Shown: positions 1-8,436, numbered from the stretch's first letter. The stretch is DNA of 64,000 nucleotides from Pseudomonas abyssi (GCF_002307495.1 NZ_NTMR01000010.1:62001-126000); one strand, 5' to 3'. Translations and numbers: made by a program. The notes: generated from the sequence alone by a model not told the origin.

Positions 1-32
1 CGGCGTGATACGCCATTGTCTGACGGGCTCAT
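1..32 (-). CDS. Start of a probable molybdopterin-binding hydroxylase large subunit (partial)
   Basis: Only the first ten codons are in the window (ATG at 32-30, reading [10 protein letters not shown]). The ATG overlaps the TGA of the preceding iron-sulfur subunit gene as ATGA, which implies translational coupling. The identity is inferred purely from context: genes for the small (2Fe-2S) subunit of isoquinoline 1-oxidoreductase-type enzymes are normally followed by the large molybdopterin subunit (iorB-like). Nothing in these ten residues is diagnostic. Confidence 0.45.
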   Translation of the reverse strand, partial: MSPSDNGVSR

Positions 33-490
33 GCGGCACCTCCGGCATCCACGTCCCTGATCGCCGCGCGGATGCGCGTGTAGGTGGCGCAGCGGCACAG
101 GTTGCCCGCCATGCCCGCGTCAATTTCGGCGTCGCTCGGCGCGGGCTGGCGCTGCAACAGCGCGGTAGCCGACATGATCTGCCCCGACTGGCAGTAGCCG
201 CACTGCACCACCTCATGGTCCAGCCAGGCCTGCTGCACCTGGGCGCCGAGCGCAGACTGACCAACAGCCTCGATGGTGGTAACTGCCCGGCCAGCAGCCG
301 CGCTGACCGGCAGCACGCAGGAACGTACCGCCTCGCCGTCCAGGTGCACGGTACAGGCACCGCACTGAGCGATGCCGCAACCGAACTTGGTGCCGGTCAA
401 CCCCAGCACGTCACGCACCACCCAGAGCAGCGGCATATCATCAGGCACGTCCAGCTGATGCTGGGTACCGTTCACGGATAACTGAATCAT
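29..490 (-). CDS. (2Fe-2S)-binding small subunit of a molybdenum hydroxylase (isoquinoline 1-oxidoreductase alpha type)
   Basis: A 153-residue protein with both iron-sulfur clusters of the xanthine oxidase family small subunit. An N-terminal plant-ferredoxin-like domain carries C38, C43, C46 and C58 (context [15 protein letters not shown]). A C-terminal helical domain carries C97, C100, C132 and C134 (CGYCQSGQ and GNLCRCATY). Such subunits pass electrons from the molybdopterin subunit to an acceptor; in IorAB-type enzymes the acceptor is usually a cytochrome c. Its length fits the family. A GAGG ribosome-binding site precedes the ATG. The large subunit begins in the overlapping stop and runs off the window. 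Substrate cannot be told from this subunit; aldehydes or N-heterocycles are usual. Confidence 0.9.
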   Translation of the reverse strand: MIQLSVNGTQHQLDVPDDMPLLWVVRDVLGLTGTKFGCGIAQCGACTVHLDGEAVRSCVLPVSAAAGRAVTTIEAVGQSALGAQVQQAWLDHEVVQCGYCQSGQIMSATALLQRQPAPSDAEIDAGMAGNLCRCATYTRIRAAIRDVDAGGAA

Positions 491-704
491 TGGAACCTCG
501 TCAGGCTACGGGTTTCTTGGTTTTTTCTAATCAATCTAGCAGCTGTGGCAGGTGTGACACAGATAAAGGCCAGCCCCAGGAAATGAGACAATCAGCGACG
601 CTAAAGCCGCGTCCCGCCACTGCGCAATCTACAGACAGATGGGAACAAGGATAACCAGCGCGCCGCGCCAGCCGATAGCCCAATACCACGGCAGCCTTGC
701 ACGA

Positions 705-1667
705 TCAGGCAATAGCGCCGTCCGACTGACCGCCGGCCTGCAGGATCATCGCCAGTGCGCGCTGCGCTGGCGGCGAGAGCGTACGGTTGGTCAGTTGAAT
801 GAGGTGGCTGCGCAGTTGATAGCTCCGCGCGGGCAGTTCCGGGGCAAGCCGCTCCGTCAGATCCAGCAGGCGACCGGACTGCACCTCTTCGCCCAGCCAG
901 CCCTCCCAGGTGTACAGCAGGCAATCGCTGTGCAAGACCGTTTCACGCAGCAGGTGCAGATTGTTGCAGCTCATCAGCGCCGGAGGGCGAGTCTCGGCCG
1001 GCAAGCCCAGCAAGGCAAACAACTGCAGCACCGAGGTATCGTCCAGCAACGCTGCCGACCAGGGATACCCCAGCAGGCGTTGAGGCTGAACCGGTGAGTC
1101 TGCCACCAGCAACGGATGCCCACGCCGACAGTAGATGGCCGTCTGTCTGGAGGGCAATGCCGTGACCTGCAGGCGCGGATCCTGCAAGCGCAGGTCTTCG
1201 TGCCGTTCGCCAGTCCCGCCCACCAGAAACTCGATACGCTCCTGCTCCAGGTGGCGCAGCAGGTTTTGCCAATGGTCGACCTCCACATTCAGGCGCAGGC
1301 CGGGGCACTCCCGACGCAGCCTCGGCAGCACCGTCTGCATGAAGCTGTGTGCAGCCATCAGCCCCACGCCAAGGTTGAGCTCGCCGCCTTCGGCATTAGC
1401 CAGGTACTGGGCAGACGCGTTGAGATTGTCAGCACGTCGCAGCAGGTCGCGGGCCTGAGTCAGCAGCTGCCGGCCCGCCGCCGTCAGCTGCACGCTGCGC
1501 GTGCCCCGATCAAACAAACGCAATTGCAGGTCACTCTCCAGCGACTGGATGCTGCGGCTGAACGCCGTCTGGGACAGGTGCGCACGCTTGGCGGCACGCG
1601 AGAAGTGCAGCTCCTCGCTGAGCAGTACCAGATGACCGAGACGCCTCAGGTCTATTGATGAACTCAT
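705..1667 (-). CDS. LysR-family transcriptional regulator
   Basis: A 320-residue protein with a typical LysR winged helix-turn-helix at residues 5-65 (L-R-R-L-G-H-L-V..., then H-F-S-R-A-A-K-R-A-H-L-S-Q-T-A-F-S-R-S-I). A substrate-binding domain of the periplasmic-binding-protein fold fills roughly 90-300. It is divergent from the serine hydrolase gene, with 89 bp between starts that contain an inverted repeat (1682-1711), so that gene is the likeliest target. The iron-sulfur subunit gene lies 214 bp downstream on the same strand and may be a second target. The effector is unknown. The final 20 residues are poorly conserved in appearance. Confidence 0.9.
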   Translation of the reverse strand: MSSSIDLRRLGHLVLLSEELHFSRAAKRAHLSQTAFSRSIQSLESDLQLRLFDRGTRSVQLTAAGRQLLTQARDLLRRADNLNASAQYLANAEGGELNLGVGLMAAHSFMQTVLPRLRRECPGLRLNVEVDHWQNLLRHLEQERIEFLVGGTGERHEDLRLQDPRLQVTALPSRQTAIYCRRGHPLLVADSPVQPQRLLGYPWSAALLDDTSVLQLFALLGLPAETRPPALMSCNNLHLLRETVLHSDCLLYTWEGWLGEEVQSGRLLDLTERLAPELPARSYQLRSHLIQLTNRTLSPPAQRALAMILQAGGQSDGAIA

Positions 1668-1681
1668 CGCATTAATAACCA

Positions 1682-1711
1682 GCTATAGATGCATTGGACT
1701 ATCCATATAGC
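1682..1711. promoter_or_regulatory. Candidate LysR operator in the divergent promoter region
   Basis: GCTATA (1682-1687) and TATAGC (1706-1711) form an inverted repeat with an 18-bp spacer between the LysR gene and the hydrolase gene. A TTGGAC (1694-1699) that could be a -35 box for the rightward gene lies inside the spacer. The position fits LysR autoregulation and target control; the assignment is inference. Confidence 0.35.
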
Positions 1712-1756
1712 ACCAACCGATACTGAAAGAACAACAAGAGCAAAGGAATCCACCGC

Positions 1757-3064
1757 ATGAAACCAGCGACACACCGGCAGCTCGGCTGCCTTACCCTGCT
1801 ACTCGGCAGCCTGATGAGCGGCCCCGCCAGCGCACAAACGCCACTGGATGCCAAGGCCAGCGACCCGCAGGTCATGGGCTGGATGCAGGGCTTTCCGCCG
1901 GCCGCCGACAAACAGGTGACCTTCAACAATTATCTGCGTTTCCCGCACACCCGCTGGGCCTTCTCGCACATTCGTGAACTACTGCCGACCGCGACGGTGG
2001 GCCGCGCGGGCACGGCCGCCAGCCCGCTGCCGCAGGCGCCACGCACGGATATCGACGCACTTGAATTCCAACTGACCGACGGCACCTCCATGACCTGGGC
2101 CCAGTCACTGGACGCCAACTACACCGACGGCATCATCGTGCTGCATCGCGGCAAGGTGGTGTACGAACGCTACATGGGTGCATTACAGGCCGACCGCCCG
2201 CATATGGCCTTTTCAGTCACCAAATCGTTCATCGGCACCCTGGCCGCGATGCTGGTGGAAGAAGGCGTGCTGGATGCGCAGGCGAGCGTCGCCAGCTATG
2301 TACCGGAGCTGGCAGACAGCGGCTTTGGCGATGCCAGCGTGCGTCAGGTAATGGACATGACCACCGCCATTCGCTACTCGGAAACCTACTCCGATCCCGG
2401 TGCAGAGATCTGGGAGTACTCCCGTGCCGGCAATCTGATCCCGCGCCCGGCCGACTACAAAGGTGCAACCTCGCTGTACGCCTTCCTGCAGAAGGTCCAA
2501 CCCGAGGGGCAGCACGGCGACGCCTTCGCCTACAGAACGGTCAACTCGGACGTCCTGGCCTGGGTGGTACAGCGGGCCACCGGCACCTCCTTTGCCGAGC
2601 TGCTGGCGCAGCGCATCTGGAGCAAGCTGGGTGCGGAACAGGATGCCTATATCGTGGTGGATCAGCTGGGCACCCAGTTTGCCGGCGGCGGCATGAATGC
2701 CAGCCTGCGTGACATGGCGCGCTTTGGCGAAGCGATGCGCAACAACGGGCGCTTCAACGGCCAGCAGATCGTGCCCGAGGCGGTGGTGGCCGACATCCGC
2801 GGCGGTGGCGATCCGGGCAAGTTTGCCAGCGCCGGCTACACCGCGCTGCCCGGCTGGAGCTACCGCAACATGTGGTGGGTGGCCGATGCCGAACAAGGCA
2901 TGTTTGCCGCACGCGGCATCCACGGGCAAACCATCTATGTCGATCCCACGGCCGAGATGGTGATCGCCCGCTTTGCCTCCAACCCGATCGCCGCCAACGG
3001 CGCCAACGACCCTGTCTCCCTGCCCGCCTACGCCGCCTTGGCGCGACACCTGAACGCGCGCTAA
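1757..3064 (+). CDS. Secreted serine hydrolase, class C beta-lactamase fold, NylB-like
   Basis: A 435-residue protein with an N-terminal signal peptide (hydrophobic core near residues 10-20, cleavage near ASA-QT at 26). It has the beta-lactamase/penicillin-binding fold with a catalytic S-x-x-K, S153-V-T-K156. A tyrosine motif Y-R-T-V-N-S-D-V-L and a late I-H-G-Q-T-I-Y-V-D-P segment follow, both typical of the 6-aminohexanoate-dimer hydrolase (NylB) and carboxylesterase branch rather than true AmpC. It probably hydrolyses esters or amides in the periplasm; nylon oligomer activity should not be assumed. The start has an AAGGAA ribosome-binding site. Its TAA overlaps the stop of the convergent next gene. 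Confidence 0.85.
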   Translation: MKPATHRQLGCLTLLLGSLMSGPASAQTPLDAKASDPQVMGWMQGFPPAADKQVTFNNYLRFPHTRWAFSHIRELLPTATVGRAGTAASPLPQAPRTDIDALEFQLTDGTSMTWAQSLDANYTDGIIVLHRGKVVYERYMGALQADRPHMAFSVTKSFIGTLAAMLVEEGVLDAQASVASYVPELADSGFGDASVRQVMDMTTAIRYSETYSDPGAEIWEYSRAGNLIPRPADYKGATSLYAFLQKVQPEGQHGDAFAYRTVNSDVLAWVVQRATGTSFAELLAQRIWSKLGAEQDAYIVVDQLGTQFAGGGMNASLRDMARFGEAMRNNGRFNGQQIVPEAVVADIRGGGDPGKFASAGYTALPGWSYRNMWWVADAEQGMFAARGIHGQTIYVDPTAEMVIARFASNPIAANGANDPVSLPAYAALARHLNAR

Positions 3065-3972
3065 CGCTCCAGGCGGTAGAACAGGTTTGGCTCGCTGGCC
3101 ACAAACAGCTCGCCGCGATCATCCAGGATCACGCCCTCGGGCTGGGGAATGGGGTCTTGCAGGCCCACGCCCCGTCCGAGCGAGCGCTGACTCAGCAGCT
3201 GCCCCTGCGGACCGAGTTCGAACAGCAATTGCGACTCATCACTGAGCAGCACCAGATGACCGCTGCGCGGCTCAACCGTGATGGCCGACAGGTCACTGGA
3301 AACACCGGCCTCATCAATCCACTGCGTCAAATCCTGCACATCCAGCTGCAGGTCGCCCTGCAGTGTGCTGCGCAGCCCGGCAACCCGATACAGCCGCTGC
3401 GGGTCGCGCTCCTTGACCAGATACAGCAGATCGCGGCTACGGTCGTAGGCGATGCCCTCGAAACCCTTGTTGTCGTCTGACACGCCGATACCCAGCGTCA
3501 GCTGGCGGGCATCGGCACGGCGCAAGGGCACATCACCGCTCGGCAGCGGCAGAATGCTGATGCGATGAACCCGTTCCTCGACAATCGCCAGCAGGCCATC
3601 GCCCAGCCAGGCCAGGTCTTCGGTGTCCTTAAAGCCGATCAGCGCGTGTTGCGCCAGCAGACTGCCCTGACGGTCGAGCACGAGCAGCTGCTCAGGGCCG
3701 GAGTTGGTAATCGCCAGCAGACGATCATGGTCGCCGTCGTGGGTGATCCCCGATAGATCATCACCGATGCCGGCCACCACCACGGCGGGCAGGGTGACAC
3801 GGAAGTCCTGCAGTGACAGCGCCGAAGGCGGCAGAGGCGTAGCGGGCCGCAGCCAGCCAATCATATACACCGCCAGCATCAGTAATACTGCCAGCAGCGT
3901 CAGTGCGCGCATGCGCAAGCGCCAGCGCGGTGCGGACGCTACCAGGCGCTCAGATCTAGTGTGCATATCCAC
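3061..3972 (-). CDS. YjiK-like protein (SdiA-regulated domain), membrane-anchored beta-propeller
   Basis: A 303-residue protein with a basic N-terminus, one membrane segment at about residues 23-42 (LTLLAVLLMLAVYMIGW), then a periplasmic domain of the SdiA-regulated/YjiK family. That domain shows repeated propeller-like strands such as DLSGITHDGDHDRLLAI, DTEDLAWLGDGLLAIV and KGFEGIAYDRSRDLLYLV. Members have no established biochemical role; many resemble strictosidine-synthase or phytase-like propellers. Its TAG (cta at 3061-3063) shares two bases with the TAA of the convergent hydrolase gene. The exact start is uncertain because M3 could also serve. Confidence 0.8.
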   Translation of the reverse strand: MDMHTRSERLVASAPRWRLRMRALTLLAVLLMLAVYMIGWLRPATPLPPSALSLQDFRVTLPAVVVAGIGDDLSGITHDGDHDRLLAITNSGPEQLLVLDRQGSLLAQHALIGFKDTEDLAWLGDGLLAIVEERVHRISILPLPSGDVPLRRADARQLTLGIGVSDDNKGFEGIAYDRSRDLLYLVKERDPQRLYRVAGLRSTLQGDLQLDVQDLTQWIDEAGVSSDLSAITVEPRSGHLVLLSDESQLLFELGPQGQLLSQRSLGRGVGLQDPIPQPEGVILDDRGELFVASEPNLFYRLER

Positions 3973-4036
3973 TCCCGGTCTTCAGACCGGGGATGATGCG
4001 CCACCCGCATGACAGCCGTGTGACGTCCGGGGGGGA

Positions 4037-5512
4037 TCAGCGGAACGGCGGCTCGTCGAAACTGCGCAGCTTGCGCGAGTGCAGCGAGTCAAGCTGACTG
4101 CGCATCAACTCCAGCGCGTGAATACCGATATGCAGGTGCTGGGTCACCGCGCGCTCGTAGAACACACCCGCCGCGCCCGGCAGCTTGATCTCACTGTGCA
4201 GCGGCTTGTCCGAAACGCACAGCAGCGTGCCATAGGGCACGCGCAGTCGATAGCCCTGGGCGGCGATGGTGCCGCTTTCCATGTCCACCGCGATGGCGCG
4301 CGCCTGGTTGATCAGCGGGCGTTCCTGGGCCCAGCGCAGCTCCCAGTTGCGGTCATCGTAGGTCAGCACGGTACCGGTACGCAGGCGGCGCTTGAGGTCG
4401 TCGCCCTGCTCGCCGGTGACCTCTGCCGCGGCCTGTTGCAGCGCCTGCTGCACTTCAGCCAGCGCCGGCAGCGGAATGTTGGGCGGCAGTACCCGGTCAA
4501 GGATGCCGTCACGGCGCATGTAGGCGTGCGCCAGCACATAGTCGCCAATGGTCTGCGACTGGCGCAGGCCACCGCAGTGGCCAATCATCAGCCAGCAATG
4601 CGGCCGCAGCACGGCCAGATGGTCGGTGATGTTCTTGGCATTGGACGGGCCAACACCGATGTTGACCAGCGTGATGCCTTCACCTGGAGTGGCACCCTGC
4701 AGGTGATAGGCCGGCATCTGAAAGCGGTGCCAGACCACCGACTCGATGATCGCCTGCATCTCGCCCTCGGACATGCCGCGCTCCACCACCACATTGCCCG
4801 GCAGCACCATGCGCTGGAAGCGCGAGTCGCTCAGCAGCATGTCCAGACCGTGACGAATGAACTGGTCAACGTAGCGGTGGTAGTTGGTCAGCAGAATCCA
4901 GGGCTGCACGTGCCGCCAGTCGCTGCCGGTGTAGTGCACCAGTCGGCGCAGGGAGAAGTCGGTACGCGCCGCATCAAACAGCGACAGCGGCAGCGGGTCC
5001 CGGCCTTCCCAGTCGTAGAGACCGTCGGCCGTACTGTCGTTGGCGGCGGACAGGTCGGTGCTCGGGAACACCCGCGCCAGCTCGGCAGCCGTCACGCCAG
5101 AAGAGCCCAGCTCATCGCCCTGCTCCACCACGTAGGGGTAGGGAATGTTGGCCTGGCTCGGCCCCACTTCCACAGTGACGGTAAAGTCGGACATCAACGG
5201 CGTCAGTTGATCCAGCAGATAGCTGCGAAACGCCTCGGGCTGGGTCACGGTGATCGCATAGGTACCGGGCACCTGCACCTTGGCATAGGCGCGCACACTG
5301 CTGGGCACCTCACCCTGACAGTGATAGGTCAGGCGCAGCTCCGGATAGCGGAAGGCGCAGCGGTCGGCTCCGGGACTGGTGCGATCCTTGAGGTATTGCT
5401 TGAGCGCGCTGCGCAGCGCACTGGTGGCTTGCTGGTGCAGTGCAGCCAGGCGGTCGACAGCGGCCTCGGCAGAGTCGACCTTTACAAAATCATCGGGGCA
5501 AGCTGGGTTCAC
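4037..5512 (-). CDS. amn: AMP nucleosidase
   Basis: A 491-residue cytosolic enzyme that hydrolyses AMP to adenine and ribose 5-phosphate, helping set adenylate pools. The N-terminal AMP nucleosidase-specific domain (residues 15-170, including IPYPYVVEQGD) precedes a nucleoside-phosphorylase-like catalytic domain (250-480, with GEGITLVNIGVGPSNAKNIT, MIGHCGGLR and VDMESGTIAAQGYR). Length matches the family. Translation starts at GTG (5512-5510), supported by AGAGG seven bases upstream; no suitable ATG is nearby. It lies 55 bp downstream of nikR on the same strand and could be cotranscribed with the metal-uptake genes. Confidence 0.95.
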   Translation of the reverse strand: MNPACPDDFVKVDSAEAAVDRLAALHQQATSALRSALKQYLKDRTSPGADRCAFRYPELRLTYHCQGEVPSSVRAYAKVQVPGTYAITVTQPEAFRSYLLDQLTPLMSDFTVTVEVGPSQANIPYPYVVEQGDELGSSGVTAAELARVFPSTDLSAANDSTADGLYDWEGRDPLPLSLFDAARTDFSLRRLVHYTGSDWRHVQPWILLTNYHRYVDQFIRHGLDMLLSDSRFQRMVLPGNVVVERGMSEGEMQAIIESVVWHRFQMPAYHLQGATPGEGITLVNIGVGPSNAKNITDHLAVLRPHCWLMIGHCGGLRQSQTIGDYVLAHAYMRRDGILDRVLPPNIPLPALAEVQQALQQAAAEVTGEQGDDLKRRLRTGTVLTYDDRNWELRWAQERPLINQARAIAVDMESGTIAAQGYRLRVPYGTLLCVSDKPLHSEIKLPGAAGVFYERAVTQHLHIGIHALELMRSQLDSLHSRKLRSFDEPPFR

Positions 5513-5567
5513 GGAAAACCTCTGTTCGGGTGTTCAGGGCAGACAACAAGACACTCGGCAACCCGTC

Positions 5568-6041
5568 TTAGCTCAATGGGCGCAAGTGCCTGTGTCGCGA
5601 GCTGTGGTCGTGACCGACGTGCTGATGCTCGTGATCATCTTCTGTCAGAGACACCTGATTTAACTGTCCGTGCCGCACGCCGCTCTCGGCCATGATGCGC
5701 TCGGCCAGTTGGCGCACCTGCCGGGTTGGCCCGCGCAGGATCGAACTGGCCAGGCAGTGGTCGTGGTCGATGTAGGAGAGCAGCGTGGAGACACTCAGGT
5801 CATGGTGCTCATGATGATGCCGGGCCAGGCGTTCGGCCAGCTCGCGCTGATGGTGATGGTAGACGTAACTGAGCGAGGCAACGCAGTATTCGCTCGGCTC
5901 CTGCGCCTGGCGGGCGCTTTCCAGTTCGGCGCGCAACAGGTCACGCATGGCTTCTGAGCGACTGCGATAGCCGCGCTCGGCGATCAGCGCGTCAAAAGCT
6001 TCGGCCAGTTCGCTTTCCAGGGAAATGGTAATGCGCTCCAT
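5568..6041 (-). CDS. nikR: NikR-family ribbon-helix-helix metal regulator with altered metal site
   Basis: A 157-residue protein. Residues 1-45 form the ribbon-helix-helix DNA-binding domain (MERITISLESEL, RGYRSRSEAMRDLL), and 52-130 form the ACT-like metal-binding domain. Compared with the E. coli NikR sequence as I recall it, the His cluster around 75-80 (HHHEHH) and C96 are kept. The two other high-affinity nickel ligands, H87 and H89, are replaced by L88 and Y90 (STLLSYIDHDHC). An extra C-terminal tail (134-157) holds seven histidines. It lies 7 bp after nikO in the transport operon, so it probably represses the locus in response to nickel or cobalt. Confidence 0.88.
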   Translation of the reverse strand: MERITISLESELAEAFDALIAERGYRSRSEAMRDLLRAELESARQAQEPSEYCVASLSYVYHHHQRELAERLARHHHEHHDLSVSTLLSYIDHDHCLASSILRGPTRQVRQLAERIMAESGVRHGQLNQVSLTEDDHEHQHVGHDHSSRHRHLRPLS

Positions 6042-6048
6042 GGGGTCC

Positions 6049-6681
6049 TCATGCGGGCAACGTCAGAATCCGGGTTCCCAGACGTTGTACCAGTGTCTGA
6101 TCGTGGCTGGCAATCAGCATCGGCAAGCCGGTCTCAAGCAGACAGGTAAACAAGCGCTCGCAACTGGCCTGGTCCAGACCATTGCTCGGCTCATCCAGCA
6201 GCAGCACGCGCGGGTTCATTGCCAGCACCCCGGCCAGCGCCACCAGCCGCTGTTCACCGCCAGAGAGCTGCTGCACCGGCCGCTCCGCCAGATGCTCCAG
6301 CTGCAGCGAAGCCAGGGTACGCAGCGCCAGCTGGCCGGCCCGCTGGCGATCCAGTCCCTGATTGCGCGGCCCAAAGGCCACGTCATCAACCACCGTCGGG
6401 CCAAACAACTGGTCAACCGGATCCTGAAACAGCAACCCCAAGGGGCCACGCAGCGGGACAAAGTCGGCTTCGACAGAGCGCTCGCAGCCAAATACCTGCA
6501 GGCGGCCGGCCTGCAGCGGAACAAACCCCAGCAACGCGTGCAGCAGACTGGTCTTGCCGCGCCCGCTGGGCCCAAGCAGACACAGCCGCTCACCTTCATG
6601 CAAGGCAAAATCGGGCAACCCGAGCTGGCGCTGCGGTCCGCGCGCCAGACGCAGGCCGCTGGCCTGAATCAGCACGCTCAT
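6049..6681 (-). CDS. nikO: ECF-type nickel/cobalt transporter ATP-binding subunit (NikO/CbiO)
   Basis: A 210-residue ABC ATPase. It has Walker A GPSGRGKTSL (residues about 33-42), a Q-loop (LLFQDPVDQLFG, typical of energy-coupling-factor ATPases), signature LSGGE and Walker B LLLDEPSNGLD. It powers metal import by the NikMQ membrane module. Its ATG overlaps the stop of nikQ (ATGA), showing translational coupling. It is slightly short for CbiO proteins (often 230-280), lacking the C-terminal extension. Confidence 0.92.
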   Translation of the reverse strand: MSVLIQASGLRLARGPQRQLGLPDFALHEGERLCLLGPSGRGKTSLLHALLGFVPLQAGRLQVFGCERSVEADFVPLRGPLGLLFQDPVDQLFGPTVVDDVAFGPRNQGLDRQRAGQLALRTLASLQLEHLAERPVQQLSGGEQRLVALAGVLAMNPRVLLLDEPSNGLDQASCERLFTCLLETGLPMLIASHDQTLVQRLGTRILTLPA

Positions 6682-7337
6682 AGCGACTCCTGCCCTGTAG
6701 CCACACCCACCAGGTCTGCCTTGCGGGCCGGCGCGCGCACGCGTTGCGCGAGGCCGCGGGCCTGCATCGCCTGCGCCACCCGCTCGGCACGCAGTAACGC
6801 ATGCACCAGAATCAGCGCGACCTGCAGAGCCAGCACTTCCAGCGTGCGCCAGTTGCAGCGGGGGCGGAACCCCCGCGCCTGCATTGCCCGCTGCACCTGC
6901 TGGCGCGTCTGCTGCATGACACCGAGGTAGCGCACCGTCAGCAGCAGCAACTGCGCCAGCCGTGCGGGCATGCCCAGGCGCGCTGCCGCTGCCGCCACAT
7001 CAAAGGCGTTCATCCCCGCCAGCAGGGCAATGCACAGCAGACCGGCAATGTTGCTGCGCAAGCTGATATGCAGCGCCGCCTCGACACCTGCCGGATTCCA
7101 CGCCAGGCCGCCACCCGTCCAATGCCAGGGCAACGTCAGCCAGACCAGCACCACGAAGAGATTCAGCAGCGCAATCCGACGTAGCAGCCAGCGGACTGAA
7201 GCCAGCCGCAGCACCGCCGCCACCAGCACGGCAACCCCGGCCACCAGCAGCAGCGCCAGCAATTGCCAGGTCTGCTGCAACAGGGCGGCGCCCAGTGCCC
7301 CGGCCAGCGCCAGCAACAACCGTTGCGGCGCGGTCAT
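6678..7337 (-). CDS. nikQ: ECF-type nickel/cobalt transporter transmembrane subunit (NikQ/CbiQ)
   Basis: A 219-residue membrane protein with about five hydrophobic segments (residues 5-60, 80-120) and the CbiQ/EcfT coupling motifs near 140-200, including A-M-Q-A-R-G-F (MQRAMQARGF) and a second A-x-x-A-x-x-A-R-G (AQAMQARG). These arginine motifs dock on the ATPase. I chose the ATG at 7337-7335 because it overlaps the nikM stop as ATGA; an upstream in-frame ATG at 7376 would lie inside nikM. Confidence 0.9.
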   Translation of the reverse strand: MTAPQRLLLALAGALGAALLQQTWQLLALLLVAGVAVLVAAVLRLASVRWLLRRIALLNLFVVLVWLTLPWHWTGGGLAWNPAGVEAALHISLRSNIAGLLCIALLAGMNAFDVAAAAARLGMPARLAQLLLLTVRYLGVMQQTRQQVQRAMQARGFRPRCNWRTLEVLALQVALILVHALLRAERVAQAMQARGLAQRVRAPARKADLVGVATGQESL

Positions 7338-7948
7338 GGGCACAGCTCGCGGGTCATGTCGGGCAACATGCGCCACAACAGGTTGAGGGCCAGCGCGCTG
7401 ATCAACGCATCGACCACAAACACCGGCGCATGAGTCAGCACCAGCATGCCGATCAGATGGTCAAACAGCCGGCCACCACTCAGATTCAGCACCAGGGCGG
7501 CCACCACGGCAGCACCACCGACGCCGATCAGCCCGCAACCGGCACCAACCAGAAGCAACCGGCGACGGCTCGGCTCACCGCGTAGCAGGGGCGCCAGCAG
7601 CACATGACACAGCAGCGCCGGCGCGGCCATGATCAGCAGGTTGGCACCCAGCACGGTAAAGCCACCAAAGGAGAACAGCGCGGCCTGCAGCAGCAGCGCG
7701 ACAAAGAACAACGGAAACACCGCCCAGCCCAGCAGCAAGCCGGCCAGACCATTGAGGATCAGATGCACACTGCCCACGCCCACCGGCATGTGCAGCGTAC
7801 TGGCGACCATAAAGGCCGCCCCCAGCAGTGCCGCCAACGGCATGCGCGCCTCATCCAGACGGCGCACACCCAGTGCGATACCGCCCGCCGACAACGCCGC
7901 GCAGCTGGCCAGCACCGGCAGACTGAGCACCCCTTCGGCGATATGCAT
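7334..7948 (-). CDS. nikM: ECF-type nickel/cobalt transporter substrate-specific subunit (NikM/CbiM)
   Basis: A 204-residue membrane protein that begins M-H-I-A-E-G, the conserved CbiM/NikM N-terminus whose amino group and His2 bind the metal. It has about six membrane segments. The second metal-site region reads LHMPVGVGSVHL, closer to NikM than to the CbiM form (NFPV..GTSGHL) as I recall it, so nickel is somewhat likelier than cobalt. The start at 7948-7946 is chosen because it gives this N-terminus and overlaps the preceding stop (ATGA). No separate NikN/CbiN gene is present. Confidence 0.93.
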   Translation of the reverse strand: MHIAEGVLSLPVLASCAALSAGGIALGVRRLDEARMPLAALLGAAFMVASTLHMPVGVGSVHLILNGLAGLLLGWAVFPLFFVALLLQAALFSFGGFTVLGANLLIMAAPALLCHVLLAPLLRGEPSRRRLLLVGAGCGLIGVGGAAVVAALVLNLSGGRLFDHLIGMLVLTHAPVFVVDALISALALNLLWRMLPDMTRELCP

Positions 7949-8436
7949 CAGTGCGCTCGACCAGATTGACGGCTGCGCCACAGCGCCCAGAGGCCGAGCA
8001 CGCCGACCAGATAGCCGATGCCGCCCAACACGTCTCGCCACCACAGATGCTGCTCCAGGCGAGCGATATCCTCACGCAGCAGCAACAGGCTTTGATTACT
8101 ACCGCTGCTGCTCGGCACCTCACTGACCAGCGCCTGGGCGCGGTGCCCCTCCTCGCCCTCGGCAATAACCCGCATGCCACCGTCCTCGCGGGCGGCGAAG
8201 GTGAAACGGCCGTCCTCGCCGGTCTTGCTTTGCGCCAGCACCCTGCTGGCGTCTTCCGACGCCACCAGGGCCACGTAGATCGCAGCGGCCGGCGTGCCGT
8301 CGGAGTACAGCGCCAGACCGGACACCTGCCCCTCACTGTGCTGGGCGATCACATCCAGACCATGCGCCTGCACTGCTGCGGACGCCAGCCAGAGCAGCAA
8401 CAGCAGCGCGGCACGCGTGAGCTCAGTCCTGGGCAT
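7948..8436 (-). CDS. NikL-like auxiliary component: periplasmic domain with C-terminal membrane anchor
   Basis: A 162-residue protein. A signal peptide ends at AVQA, so the mature protein would begin H-G-L-D-V. A beta-rich domain (residues 30-115, carboxypeptidase regulatory-like: GLALYSDGTPAAAIYVAL, GEDGRFTFAAREDG) follows, then a short coil (LLLLREDIARLEQHL) and one membrane helix near the C-terminus (GGIGYLVGVLGLWALW). This organisation matches the NikL component described in NikKLMQO-type uptake systems, where it stands in for NikN. The start at 8436 overlaps the end of the upstream gene by 14 bp. Confidence 0.75.
   Translation of the reverse strand: MPRTELTRAALLLLLWLASAAVQAHGLDVIAQHSEGQVSGLALYSDGTPAAAIYVALVASEDASRVLAQSKTGEDGRFTFAAREDGGMRVIAEGEEGHRAQALVSEVPSSSGSNQSLLLLREDIARLEQHLWWRDVLGGIGYLVGVLGLWALWRSRQSGRAH

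Noticed and set aside
4079-5695. Plus-strand 538-codon frame opposite amn and nikR
   Set aside because: It is the antisense shadow of two clearly assigned genes.
7949-8044. Longer N-terminus for nikM
   Set aside because: It would lie inside the NikL-like gene and bury the conserved M-H-I-A-E-G start that binds metal.
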